From Prosthecomicrobium sp. N25 (GTDB lineage: Bacteria > Pseudomonadota > Alphaproteobacteria > Rhizobiales > Ancalomicrobiaceae), in assembly GCF_037203705.1 (NCBI RefSeq), contig NZ_JBBCAT010000003.1, positions 310,001 to 374,000 of the forward strand: a stretch of DNA of 64,000 nt, in the 5' to 3' direction. A model generated the notes under the pieces. The model was not told the origin of the DNA and did not search any database. It saw only the letters and a program-made list of their open reading frames with translations. Below, one piece after another: positions 36,341 through 44,566 of the stretch. Each line of letters opens with the position of its first letter. Within the stretch, counting starts at the first letter, position 1. The position numbers were made by a program, and so were the translations under genes.

Positions 36341-37018
36341 TCAGAACTTGTAGCCGACGCCCGCCCGCAGGATGTTGGTCGACGGATCGACCTTGACGCG
36401 CGTTCCGCCCGCGTTGAGGCGGCTCTCGCCGACGCCGAGATACATGTATTCGGCGCGGGCCGTGATGCGGTCCGTGACCAAGCCCTCGACGCCGCCGCCG
36501 AGCGCGATGCCGGTCTCGGTGGCCGAATCGGAGCCGCCCTTGGAACGGGCGCCCGAATCCACGAAGGCGAGCCCCGCCGTGCCGTAGGGCATCACGCGCC
36601 CGAAGGCGACGCCGACGCGGCCGCGCACCGTGGCGTTCCAGTCGGATTCCGCCCTGACGGTGCGCCCGCCGAGGTTGGCGGAGCCTGTCGTGGACGTGAG
36701 GCTCACGTCGGCCTCGCCGCCGACCACGAAGTTCCCGCCGACCTGGGCGTTGACGCCGCCGAAGACGCCGCCGAGCGCGCCTTGCGTGTCGGCGGACCGC
36801 GCGCGGCTGCCGGAGGTCTTCAGGTCGGTGCTGCCGAACACGCCGCCGAGGTGGACGCCCGCATAGGCGCCGCTCCAGCTCGGCAGGGCGGGGGCGGCAT
36901 AGGGCGTGTAGCCGGCCGACGGCGCCGGCGAGGACGGGGCATAGATGTCGGCCGCGGAAGCCGGGCCGGCGGCTGCCGCGACGATCGCGGCGAGGGCGAC
37001 GAACAGGACGCGAGACAT
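36341..37018 (-). CDS. Omp25/31-type outer-membrane beta-barrel protein (first of three)
   Basis: A 225-residue protein with a signal peptide (about residues 1-22) and an eight-strand barrel of the Omp25/Omp31 type. It has the conserved WSGAYAGVHLGG near residue 48, a repeated G-x-G-x-V-[AG]-F pattern near 130-150, and a C-terminal aromatic residue in LRAGVGYKF. These barrels are surface proteins of rhizobia and brucellae. ATG 37018 has GAGG upstream. Two paralogues lie at 39.2-39.9 kb and 43.5-44.2 kb. Confidence 0.9.
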   Translation of the reverse strand: MSRVLFVALAAIVAAAAGPASAADIYAPSSPAPSAGYTPYAAPALPSWSGAYAGVHLGGVFGSTDLKTSGSRARSADTQGALGGVFGGVNAQVGGNFVVGGEADVSLTSTTGSANLGGRTVRAESDWNATVRGRVGVAFGRVMPYGTAGLAFVDSGARSKGGSDSATETGIALGGGVEGLVTDRITARAEYMYLGVGESRLNAGGTRVKVDPSTNILRAGVGYKF

Positions 37019-37222
37019 GACGATGTTCCTCGGATGAGACCCCCGTACCGGAGGCCGGTCGCCCCCGGTATGGACTCGTTCAGGTTAACTGGACGTGAAG
37101 CCCTGCATGAGACGCTCGTCCCGATTTGCGACCACCGCGCCGCCGATCCGGTGCCGTCAACCTTGATTTGGCCGGAAAACCCGGCCAAGGATCGGCCGTC
37201 GAGTCGCGAGTAGAGCGAGGCC

Positions 37223-38107
37223 ATGATGCGTAAGGACGAGAGCGCGACCGAGGGACTCGCGCGTCGCGGCTTCCTCGGCGGCGTCCTGTCGCTCGCCGCC
37301 ACGCCGCTGGCCGTCCGCCCGGCCCTCGCGCAGGCCGCGCCCGTGCCCGCCAAGCCGATCGGGCCCGCCCCGGGCCTCCCCGTCCAGGCCACGCCGGCCG
37401 TCAGCCCCATCCCGGCCCCCGGCGGGCTCCTGGAGCGCACCGTCGAGCTGACCATCGAGGGAACCGGCCGCTGCTCCGCCACCTTCGTGCAGGCGCCGGG
37501 CTCGGCGAGGATGCCGGGCCTCCTCGTCGTCCCCGACCCGGGCGGCCTCGCCGCCCCCCATGCGCGCCTCGTCCGCCGCCTCGCCGCGCTCGGCTACATG
37601 GTGCTCGCGCCGAACCTGCTCGGCCTTTTCGGCAGCCCGGACGACCGCGCCGTGCGCGCCCGCTTCGTCGGCCTGGGGGCCCATGCCACCGCCGCCGTCC
37701 TGCGTCATGCCGCCGCCTGGCTGGCGACCCAGCCGGGCTGCACCGGCAGCGTCGGCGTGGTGGCGCTCGGCTGGGGCGGCGCCGGTCTCAGCCAGTTGGC
37801 CGGCGACCCGGGCCCGGTCAAGGCCATGGTGCTCTGTTCCCTGCCGCTGCCCCAGGAGCACATCGCCGGCATCAAGGTGCCGCTTCAGCTCCACTACGCC
37901 GCCGTCGACGACCGCGCCGCCCCCACCATCGAGGCCACCGAGAAGCGCCTGATGGGCTACTCCAAGATCTACGAGCAGTTCGTCTACGAAGGACTGACGC
38001 CCGCCTTCCTTCAGGAGAGCGACGAACGGCGCTACAACGAAGCCGCCGCGTCGCTTGCCCTGGAACGCATGGAATTCTTCCTCGCGCGCCACCTCAAGCC
38101 GCGCTGA
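37223..38107 (+). CDS. Exported dienelactone-hydrolase-like protein lacking catalytic residues
   Basis: A 294-residue alpha/beta-hydrolase-fold protein. It has a Tat-like signal (ARRGFLGG, about residues 12-19, then a hydrophobic stretch). The DLH domain spans about 70-290. The nucleophile elbow reads ALGWGGAG, with Gly183 where dienelactone hydrolases have the catalytic cysteine. The late histidine is also lost (YEGLTPAF), while the acidic VDDRA is kept. It is therefore probably not a classical DLH; it may bind a ligand or act by other residues. ATG 37223 or 37226 may be the start. Confidence 0.85.
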   Translation: MMRKDESATEGLARRGFLGGVLSLAATPLAVRPALAQAAPVPAKPIGPAPGLPVQATPAVSPIPAPGGLLERTVELTIEGTGRCSATFVQAPGSARMPGLLVVPDPGGLAAPHARLVRRLAALGYMVLAPNLLGLFGSPDDRAVRARFVGLGAHATAAVLRHAAAWLATQPGCTGSVGVVALGWGGAGLSQLAGDPGPVKAMVLCSLPLPQEHIAGIKVPLQLHYAAVDDRAAPTIEATEKRLMGYSKIYEQFVYEGLTPAFLQESDERRYNEAAASLALERMEFFLARHLKPR

Positions 38108-38136
38108 CGCCGCCCTTCCACCCGAGATCCCGGGCC

Positions 38137-39231
38137 ATGCTGGTCTACATCGTCAGAGACAACCGCCCCGGCCACTACCGCCAGTGCGAAGGCGTGGCCA
38201 AGGCGCTCGCCCGCTTCGCGCCCGTGACGGTGCGCAACGTCTTCCCGAATTTTCACTGGTTCTCCCGCCGGGTCCTGCCGACGCTCGTCTACAGGAGTCG
38301 CCTCCTTTCGCCCACGCTGGCGCTCAATCTCCTCTACGACTTCGAGGTCGAGACCCTCGACCCGCCCGACATCGTCATCGCCTCCGGCCGCCGCAACATC
38401 GTGCCGGCGCTGTTCCTGAAGTCCCTGTTCGGCGCCCGCTTCGTCTACACCGGGCTGCATGACCGTCGCTGGCTCGGCGAGATGGACCTGATCGTCACCC
38501 CCTGCCCGCGCGACGCCCGCGAGCCACGCCACGTCTACGCCCCCGTGCTGAGCCCGGTCGCCCGCTCCGACTACGGCCCGCTGCGCCGGATCCGCTCGCT
38601 GGAGGACCTGCGCGGCGCCCGCCTGGCCCTGCTGGTCGGTGGCGAGTGCGCCAGCCACCGCTTCCGCGACGCCGACTGGGCGCGCATCGCCGGCTTCGTC
38701 GCCGAGACGAAGGCGTCGCACGGCATCGAGTGGCACGTGACCACCTCGCGGCGCACGCCCCGGACGGCCGTCGACACCCTGCGCCCCCTCGCGAAGTCCG
38801 GGATCATCCACGAGTTCATCGAGTACGACCCGGACCTCGCCGGTTCGGCGAGCCGCATGCTGGGCCTGGACGGCACCCTCGTCACGGAAGACTCCATGAC
38901 GATGATCTCCGAGGCGCTGTCCGCCGGCCGGCCGGTCGTCGCCCTGAAGCCGGCGCGCGTCTGGCCCTCGCGGCAGGACGAGGCGGTCACCGCCATGGCG
39001 GCGCTCGGCGCCGCCGAGGTGATGCCGATCGCGGGTCTCTCGGTGGAGACGCTGGCCGGGGCCTTCGCCCGGCTGGACCCGGTGCCCTACGACCCGGTCG
39101 AGGTGCTGAGGCGAAACCTGGCGGCCGAACCCGCCCTCCTGGAGCGCATCGGCCTGCCCCGCCCCACGGTGGGGACGGACTTGCCCGTCGTGCCCCGCCC
39201 GGCCCCGCTGGCGGGCAGCGGGGCCGCGTGA
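38137..39231 (+). CDS. ELM1-family (DUF1022) protein
   Basis: A 364-residue protein of the mitochondrial-fission-ELM1/DUF1022 family. It has a GT-B-like fold: an N-terminal NRPGHYRQCEGVA and a middle segment LLVGGECASHRF near residue 165. A C-terminal nucleotide-sugar-like region includes LVTEDSMTMISEALSAGRPVV near 248. Bacterial members are suspected glycosyltransferases of the cell envelope, but none is well defined. The gene follows the DLH-like gene by 29 bases. It has only a weak ribosome-binding site. Confidence 0.88.
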   Translation: MLVYIVRDNRPGHYRQCEGVAKALARFAPVTVRNVFPNFHWFSRRVLPTLVYRSRLLSPTLALNLLYDFEVETLDPPDIVIASGRRNIVPALFLKSLFGARFVYTGLHDRRWLGEMDLIVTPCPRDAREPRHVYAPVLSPVARSDYGPLRRIRSLEDLRGARLALLVGGECASHRFRDADWARIAGFVAETKASHGIEWHVTTSRRTPRTAVDTLRPLAKSGIIHEFIEYDPDLAGSASRMLGLDGTLVTEDSMTMISEALSAGRPVVALKPARVWPSRQDEAVTAMAALGAAEVMPIAGLSVETLAGAFARLDPVPYDPVEVLRRNLAAEPALLERIGLPRPTVGTDLPVVPRPAPLAGSGAA

Positions 39232-39243
39232 CCCGGCGGCCGG

Positions 39244-39942
39244 TCAGAACTTGAAGTTGACCCCGAGCCGGGCGAGATGCGACGTCAGGTCCTGCTTCGA
39301 CCCACCGAGGCCCGTGCCCGGGTAGCTCACGCTGTTGCGGCCGAAGTCGGAGTAGAGATATTCGCCGCGCAGCGACACATTCTTGGAAAGCGCGTACTCG
39401 AGGCCGCCGCCGGCCGTCCAGCCGACCCGGGTATCCGAGTTCGTCGCCGTCTTGCCGCCGCCGTGCCCGTCGCTGTCGAAATTGGCGACCGCGACGCCGC
39501 CCGTGCCGTACACGAGCACGCGGTCGAACGCGAAGCCTAGGCGCCCGCGCGCCGAGCCCTGCCAGTCCATCGCCGCGTCGATGCGTCCGCCCGGCACGTT
39601 TGCCGACTTGGAGTTCCGCCCGTAGGTGGCATCCAGTTCGGCGCCGTACACCATGGGGCCGGTCTGGAACAGGTAGCCGGCCTGCAGGCCGCCGGCCGCG
39701 CTGCCGGAATTGAGGTTGGCCCGGCCGGCGGCGCCGCTGGCCTTGTCGTCCAGCCAGCGGTAGCCGACGTTCGCGCCCACATAGGCGCCCGTCCAGTTGA
39801 AGCCGTAGGCCGCGATGGTTTCGGGATAGGCGGGCGCCGCGGGGGCGACCGGAGCGGGCCGGCTGAGATCCGCCGCGCAGGCGGCGCCGGCGGACATGCC
39901 GAACACCAGGAGCGCGGCCGGAAGCGAGGAGAAACGCGTCAT
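39244..39942 (-). CDS. Omp25/31-type outer-membrane beta-barrel protein (second of three)
   Basis: A 232-residue barrel with a signal peptide (about residues 1-23), the entry motif NWTGAYVGANVGYRW near residue 48, GLEYALSKNVSLRGEYLYSDFG near 180 and the ending LGVNFKF. The ATG has a GAGG site. It is convergent with the ELM1 gene. It shares layout but little detail with the paralogues at 36.3 and 43.5 kb. Confidence 0.9.
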   Translation of the reverse strand: MTRFSSLPAALLVFGMSAGAACAADLSRPAPVAPAAPAYPETIAAYGFNWTGAYVGANVGYRWLDDKASGAAGRANLNSGSAAGGLQAGYLFQTGPMVYGAELDATYGRNSKSANVPGGRIDAAMDWQGSARGRLGFAFDRVLVYGTGGVAVANFDSDGHGGGKTATNSDTRVGWTAGGGLEYALSKNVSLRGEYLYSDFGRNSVSYPGTGLGGSKQDLTSHLARLGVNFKF

Positions 39943-40229
39943 GGGTAGACCCTCGTCACAGTCGCCTGTGACCGGTCCCGAACGGACCGGCCCGGCGACG
40001 GCCGAGGTCTAGGCCCGCATTCGGGCGCGATGTGGCGCCGATTGTGGAACCATTGCGGGCTCCGCGGCGGCAATGGGGCGCCCGGAGCGGATTGCGGCGC
40101 GTCTGCCCCAGGTCTGAAGGCTTGCCGTCAGGCGACGGGCCGAGGGCGGGACCGCCGCAACCGGCGGAGCGACGCCGCGGTTGAAACGGGCTCCGCCGGC
40201 AAGGTCGGGGCTTGCGCCGAATCCGGACG
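39943..40229. other. Spacer between the second porin and livK
   Basis: About 290 bases, GC-rich, upstream of the porin gene and downstream of livK. No supported gene or regulatory site was seen, apart from the terminator that follows. Confidence 0.4.
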
Positions 40230-40265
40230 AAAAAGGCGGAAGCCCCGAAGTTCGGAGCTTCCGCC
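40230..40265 (-). terminator. Rho-independent terminator of livK
   Basis: A stem of 9 bp (40235-40243 with 40257-40265) with an additional inner 5-bp stem (CCGAA/TTCGG). It is followed on the minus strand by TTTTT. It lies 53 bases beyond the livK stop. Confidence 0.9.
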
Positions 40266-40317
40266 CGGCGAGCGCCGCCATCCCCGAGCGGCGACCACCT
40301 TGGGGGCCGGCCAGAGG

Positions 40318-41433
40318 TCAGTTGCGGACGAAATCGATCTTGCCGTCCGGCTTCTTGACCCACTTGTACATGACGAAGTCGACGTCCTTGCGGTCGCCCT
40401 TGGCGTCGTAGCTCACGTCGCCGAGTACCGTCTTGAACACCATGCCGGAACGCAGCGTCTCGGCCAGCTTCTTGGAGTCGAACGTCCCCGCCTTCTCGAC
40501 GGCCTGCTTGAAGATCTGGACGGCCGCATAGGAATAGAGCGTGTAGGCCTCCGGCTCGAACTTCTTGGCACGGAACTTCGCCACCACGTCCTTCGCGACC
40601 GGGTTGTCGCGCGGATCCGGGCCGAACGACATCAGCGTCCCGACGACACCCTCGCCGCCGATCGTGGCGAACTCCGAGGTGTTGATGCCGTCGCCGCCCA
40701 TCACGACCGCGTTGACGCCCTGCTCGCGCATCTGCCGGATGATCAGGCCGCCCTCGGTGTGCAGGCCGCCCCACATCACCACCTCGGCGCCCGACGCCTT
40801 GATCTTGGAGACCAGCGCCGAATAGTCCTTCTCGCCCGTGTTGACGCCCTCGTAGAGGACCTCCTTCAGGCCGCCCTTGTTCATGAAGCCCCGGGCCGCG
40901 TCGGCGAGGCCCTGGCCGTAGGTCGTCTTGTCGTGGACGACCGCGATCTTCTTGGCCTTGAAGTTGGCGAGCGCGTAGTCGGCCCAGAGCTTGCCCTGCT
41001 GGTCGTCGCGGCCGCAGGTGCGGAAGATGTTCCAGAGCCCGCGCTCGGTCACCTTCGGGTTGGTGGCGGCCGGGGTGATCTGCAGGATGCCGTTCTCGGC
41101 GAAGATCTCCGAGGTCGGGATCGTCACGCCGGAATTGTAGTGGCCGACCACGAACTTGATGCCCTCGCCGACGAACTTGTTCGCCACCGAGACGCCCTGC
41201 TTGGGGTCGGAGGCGTCGTCGCCCGTGGACAGGACGAGCTTCTGCTTGAGGAGCCCGCCCGCGGCGTTGATCTCCTCGACCGCCAGTTCGACGCCGTTCT
41301 TGAGTTGCGCGCCACCGACCGCATTGGGCCCGGTCATCGGTCCGATGACGCCCAGCTTGTAGTCTGCCAGCGCCGAACCGGACATTGCGAGACCGGCAGC
41401 AATGACCGCGCCGGACAGCCAGGATTTCCGCAT
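40318..41433 (-). CDS. LivK-type branched-chain amino acid ABC transporter binding protein
   Basis: A 371-residue periplasmic binding protein. A signal peptide (about residues 1-23, cleaved after ALA) precedes a Peripla_BP_6 domain: YKLGVIGPMTGPNA at the start, VELAVEEINAAGG near 48, and FRTCGRDDQQGKLWADY near 136. Such proteins bind leucine, isoleucine and valine or other polar ligands. No permease or ATPase gene is next to it, so it uses a transporter encoded elsewhere. It has a good GGAG site and a strong terminator, so it forms its own unit. An HTH regulator gene is divergent. Confidence 0.93.
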   Translation of the reverse strand: MRKSWLSGAVIAAGLAMSGSALADYKLGVIGPMTGPNAVGGAQLKNGVELAVEEINAAGGLLKQKLVLSTGDDASDPKQGVSVANKFVGEGIKFVVGHYNSGVTIPTSEIFAENGILQITPAATNPKVTERGLWNIFRTCGRDDQQGKLWADYALANFKAKKIAVVHDKTTYGQGLADAARGFMNKGGLKEVLYEGVNTGEKDYSALVSKIKASGAEVVMWGGLHTEGGLIIRQMREQGVNAVVMGGDGINTSEFATIGGEGVVGTLMSFGPDPRDNPVAKDVVAKFRAKKFEPEAYTLYSYAAVQIFKQAVEKAGTFDSKKLAETLRSGMVFKTVLGDVSYDAKGDRKDVDFVMYKWVKKPDGKIDFVRN

Positions 41434-41589
41434 CGCTCGTGCTCCTTACGCATGGCCCGGACCGTCTCGCGGGCCGCTTCCGCCCGGCGCGACGGACGTC
41501 GCTGCCGCTCTTCACCTTCCCCGAACGGAGAAGGAAACCGGCGGACAGATTAGGAATCGGGGCACGCCGCAGCAATTTGGCGAGCCGTT

Positions 41590-41626
41590 GCGTCATGACG
41601 CTAGCTGTTGCGACGAAAGCGACGAA
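41590..41626. promoter_or_regulatory. Palindrome and direct repeats in the livK/HTH divergent region
   Basis: A perfect 12-base palindrome GCGTCATGACGC (41590-41601), and two copies of GCGACGAA at 41610-41617 and 41619-41626. The position between two divergent genes fits an operator. The binding protein could be the adjacent HTH regulator; this is inference. Confidence 0.4.
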
Positions 41627-41701
41627 TCGCATCACCGGCATTGAGGCAACCACGGGAATGACCTACGATTGCCTCTACGGAAACGATTGGATTGGACCGG
41701 G

Positions 41702-42547
41702 ATGAGGCAGCTCGGACGTCGACGGCCGGCCGGCGAGGCCCTGCAGCAGAACTTCGCCGAGAACCTCAGGATCCTCTGTGCCTTCTTCCCCTCCGTCGCG
41801 CATGTCTGCCGCGCGCTGCAGGTCAACCGCACCCAGTTCAACCGGTACCTCGGCGCCACATCCCGCCCGTCCACCCACATCCTGACCCGGATCTGCGACT
41901 TCTTCGGCGTGGACGCCGCCGAGGTGCATCTCCCGCCGGCGGAGTTCGCCCGCCTCATCAACGCACCCCGCCGTCCGCGCGGCCAGTTGCCCCCGCACCT
42001 CGCCCGATTCGAGGAGCTGATCCGGCCCGGTGCCCTCCACCTCGCCAAGTACCTGGGCTATTACCACGCCTACTACCACTCGATGAGCGCCCAGGGGTCG
42101 ATCATACGCGGAGTGGTGCACCTCTTCGAGCACCAGGACGTCGTCTACTACCGATGGATCGAACACGGCGTCCCGAGCGACCCCGGTACGCCCCCGCCGC
42201 GGTGGCGCTATGCCGGCGCGGCGCTGCACCTGGGCGACCGGATCTTCCTGGTCGGCTCCGAGACGCTCAACAACACGGAGATCACCGAGGCGATCCTCTA
42301 CCCCACCCACAAGAACCGGGTGGGCCGCCTGACCGGACTGCTGATCGGGGTCTCGTCCGCGAACCGCCGCGACATCGTCTGCTCGCGCCTCGTCTTCGAC
42401 TGGCTCGGCACGGAGATCGACCTTCGTCGCGCCTTGCGGGCCTGTGGCATCTTCCCGCCCGACCCGGGCCTCGTGCCGAGGTCCGTTCTGCAGGCGATCG
42501 GGAGCCAGACCCCCTCCGCCGCCATCCTGACGGCCAGCACCAACTGA
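41702..42547 (+). CDS. HTH transcriptional regulator of unknown ligand
   Basis: A 281-residue protein with an N-terminal Xre-type helix-turn-helix (about residues 18-72: VAHVCRALQVNRTQFNRYLG, then TRICDFFGVD). It is followed by a sensor-like C-terminal domain of mixed strands (YYHSMSAQGSIIRGVVHLF near 122, RWRYAGAALHLGDRIFLVG near 172). The family is frequent in Hyphomicrobiales; its signal is unknown. It is divergent from livK and may regulate it. ATG 41702 has only a weak site. Confidence 0.8.
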   Translation: MRQLGRRRPAGEALQQNFAENLRILCAFFPSVAHVCRALQVNRTQFNRYLGATSRPSTHILTRICDFFGVDAAEVHLPPAEFARLINAPRRPRGQLPPHLARFEELIRPGALHLAKYLGYYHAYYHSMSAQGSIIRGVVHLFEHQDVVYYRWIEHGVPSDPGTPPPRWRYAGAALHLGDRIFLVGSETLNNTEITEAILYPTHKNRVGRLTGLLIGVSSANRRDIVCSRLVFDWLGTEIDLRRALRACGIFPPDPGLVPRSVLQAIGSQTPSAAILTASTN

Positions 42548-42653
42548 CAGACACGCGGATTGCGGACCCGCGGCGATCCGGCCACCGGGCCGAGTCGTAA
42601 AGGACCCATGACCTCGGCCGCTGCAGGCGGCGGGAGGCTCGTGAGGACGCCCC

Positions 42654-43424
42654 ATGAAGCATGTCGTCGCCCCCCGCAACGCGATCGTGACGGGCGCGGC
42701 CCGCCGGATCGGCGCCGCCATAGCCCAGGACCTGGCCCGCAACGGCTGGGGCGTCGCCATCCATGCCAACACCAGCCGGGACGCCGCCGAGGCGCTTGCC
42801 GCCTCGATCCGGCGGGACGGCGGACGCGCCGCCGTCGTGCTCGGCGACCTGGCCGACACCCAGAGCCTGTACCGGATCGTCACGGAGGCGCGCGACGCCC
42901 TGGGCCCGCTCGGTCTCCTGGTCAACAACGCGTCCATGTTCGAGAAGGACGAGGTCGGCAGCCTCGATCCCGATCTCTTCGAGCGTCAGATGAGGGTCAA
43001 CCTGACGGCCCCCTGCATCCTCGCCGACGCCTTCGTGAACGCCCTGCCGGACGGCGTCGAGGGCCATGTGGTGAACGTCGTCGACCAGCGGGTCCTGAAG
43101 CCGACCCCGCAGTTCTTCTCCTATACCCTGTCCAAGGCCGCCCTCCACATGGCCACGCGGACGCTCGCCCAGGCGCTGGCGCCGCGCGTCCGCGTCAACG
43201 CCATCGGGCCCGGACCGACGCTCGCCAACGTCCGGCAGACCGGGGACGATTTCGCCCGGCAGGCGGCGGCCGTCCCGCTCGGCTTCGGCCCGCGCCTGGA
43301 GGAGTTCGGCCGCACCGTCCGCTTCCTGGTCGAGACCCCGTCGATCACCGGCCAGATGATCTGCCTCGACGGTGGTCAGCACCTCGCCTGGGAGACCCCG
43401 GACGTCGTCGGCATAGAAGAGTGA
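42654..43424 (+). CDS. Short-chain dehydrogenase, FolM/pteridine-reductase-like
   Basis: A 256-residue SDR. The cofactor motif is TGAARRIG (residues 13-20) and NNAS lies at 91-94. The catalytic tyrosine and lysine are Y157 and K161 in YTLSK. The position of the usual serine holds Asp144 in VNVVDQRV, as in PTR1 and FolM, which reduce dihydropteridines with NADPH. The RxG in the dinucleotide motif also fits NADPH. A role as dihydromonapterin or dihydrofolate reductase is likely. It ends at a bidirectional terminator. Confidence 0.85.
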   Translation: MKHVVAPRNAIVTGAARRIGAAIAQDLARNGWGVAIHANTSRDAAEALAASIRRDGGRAAVVLGDLADTQSLYRIVTEARDALGPLGLLVNNASMFEKDEVGSLDPDLFERQMRVNLTAPCILADAFVNALPDGVEGHVVNVVDQRVLKPTPQFFSYTLSKAALHMATRTLAQALAPRVRVNAIGPGPTLANVRQTGDDFARQAAAVPLGFGPRLEEFGRTVRFLVETPSITGQMICLDGGQHLAWETPDVVGIEE

Positions 43425-43480
43425 CGTCGGCGCGACCACAGGATCGCACACTCCGGTCCCCTGAACGGCGGACAAAAGAA

Positions 43481-43507
43481 AAAGCCGGCGAACGCGTCGC
43501 CGGCTTT
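43481..43507. terminator. Bidirectional terminator
   Basis: A 10-bp stem (43481-43490 with 43498-43507) with a 7-base loop. It is flanked by T runs on both strands and lies between the convergent SDR and porin genes. Confidence 0.9.
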
Positions 43508-43532
43508 TCTAGTTTTCCTTGGGAGGAGGCGA

Positions 43533-44162
43533 TCAGAACTTCCAGCTGGCCTTCAGGAGGACGATGTTCGCGGTGACATCGACGTTCTTGATGCGGCCGT
43601 AGTCCTGGTACTTCCACTCCGCGCCCATCACGAAGTTGTTCGTGATCGCGTATTCGGCACCGAGGCCAGCGGTCCAGCCGGTCTCGGTCTGGCTGTCGCC
43701 CTTGCCCTTCTTGCCGTTGCTGCGCGGGTTGATGTCCGCGAAAGCGATACCGCCGGCGGCGTAGAGGTGGAAGCGGTCGAACGCGAAGCCGACGCGGCCA
43801 CGCAGATCGCCGGTCCAGTTCATGTCGACCTTGCGAGCCTTGCGGGTCGACGTGATGTCCGTCCACGACCAGTTCGTGTCGGCGCCGATGACCAGCATGT
43901 TGTACTGCCAGTTGAAGCCGCCGTGCACACCGGCCAGGAAGCCGTCGGCCGTCGCGTCCTTGGTTCCCTTGCGGCCATTGATGTCGGCCCAGCCGTAGCC
44001 GGCATGGAGACCGACGAAGCCGCCGGTCCACACGAAGGCCGGGATCAGAGTCGGGGCGACCGGAGCCGGCACCGGAGCGGCGCGGTACAGATCGGCCGCG
44101 GAAGCAGCGCCCGCCGACAGGGCGAGGGCGGCCACGGCGGCGAGGAGACGGGTCTTAAGCAT
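43533..44162 (-). CDS. Omp25/31-type outer-membrane beta-barrel protein (third of three)
   Basis: A 209-residue barrel with signal peptide (about residues 1-22, ASA cleavage), the entry motif VWTGGFVGLHAGYGW near residue 44, GGFNWQYNMLVIGADTNWSW near 80, and the C-terminal LLKASWKF. The ATG has a GGGAG site ten bases upstream. A bidirectional terminator lies downstream. The gene has a long AT-richer upstream region that probably contains its promoter. Confidence 0.9.
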   Translation of the reverse strand: MLKTRLLAAVAALALSAGAASAADLYRAAPVPAPVAPTLIPAFVWTGGFVGLHAGYGWADINGRKGTKDATADGFLAGVHGGFNWQYNMLVIGADTNWSWTDITSTRKARKVDMNWTGDLRGRVGFAFDRFHLYAAGGIAFADINPRSNGKKGKGDSQTETGWTAGLGAEYAITNNFVMGAEWKYQDYGRIKNVDVTANIVLLKASWKF

Positions 44163-44566
44163 CGAATTGTTACTCCCACCAGAGGTCCAGTGGGGCGGAC
44201 TATATCCAGGCGCCCCTGCGTCGGCGAGTGCAGAATTGCAACACATACAAGCAAGCAACAGATTTACCTTGCGTTAACCACGGCCGCCGCGGGGTGGTGC
44301 GGGAGTTCACGGACCGCATAGCTGCAGGACTACGTATTGACGCGACGCTATCGCATTCAGGACACAATTGAGACATCTCTGCCATATCTTCGCCATCAGG
44401 CAGCTCCTGATCAGAAATGTCAGGACGGATGTCTTGGTTTCGTTCCGTGATAACAAGAATTTGAGAATCGGACGAGCGCTGCTAATTCGGCGCTGAGCGG
44501 TTCAGACCGCACGCTGGCGACGCTATATTAGGCGACGCTCCCGAATCCCCCTGATACCGGATCGCA
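44163..44566. other. Divergent spacer between the third porin and uvrC
   Basis: About 400 bases. The half next to the porin (44215-44290) and the middle are AT-richer than average, fitting the promoters for the two divergent genes. I found no further gene or clear regulatory repeat. Confidence 0.5.
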
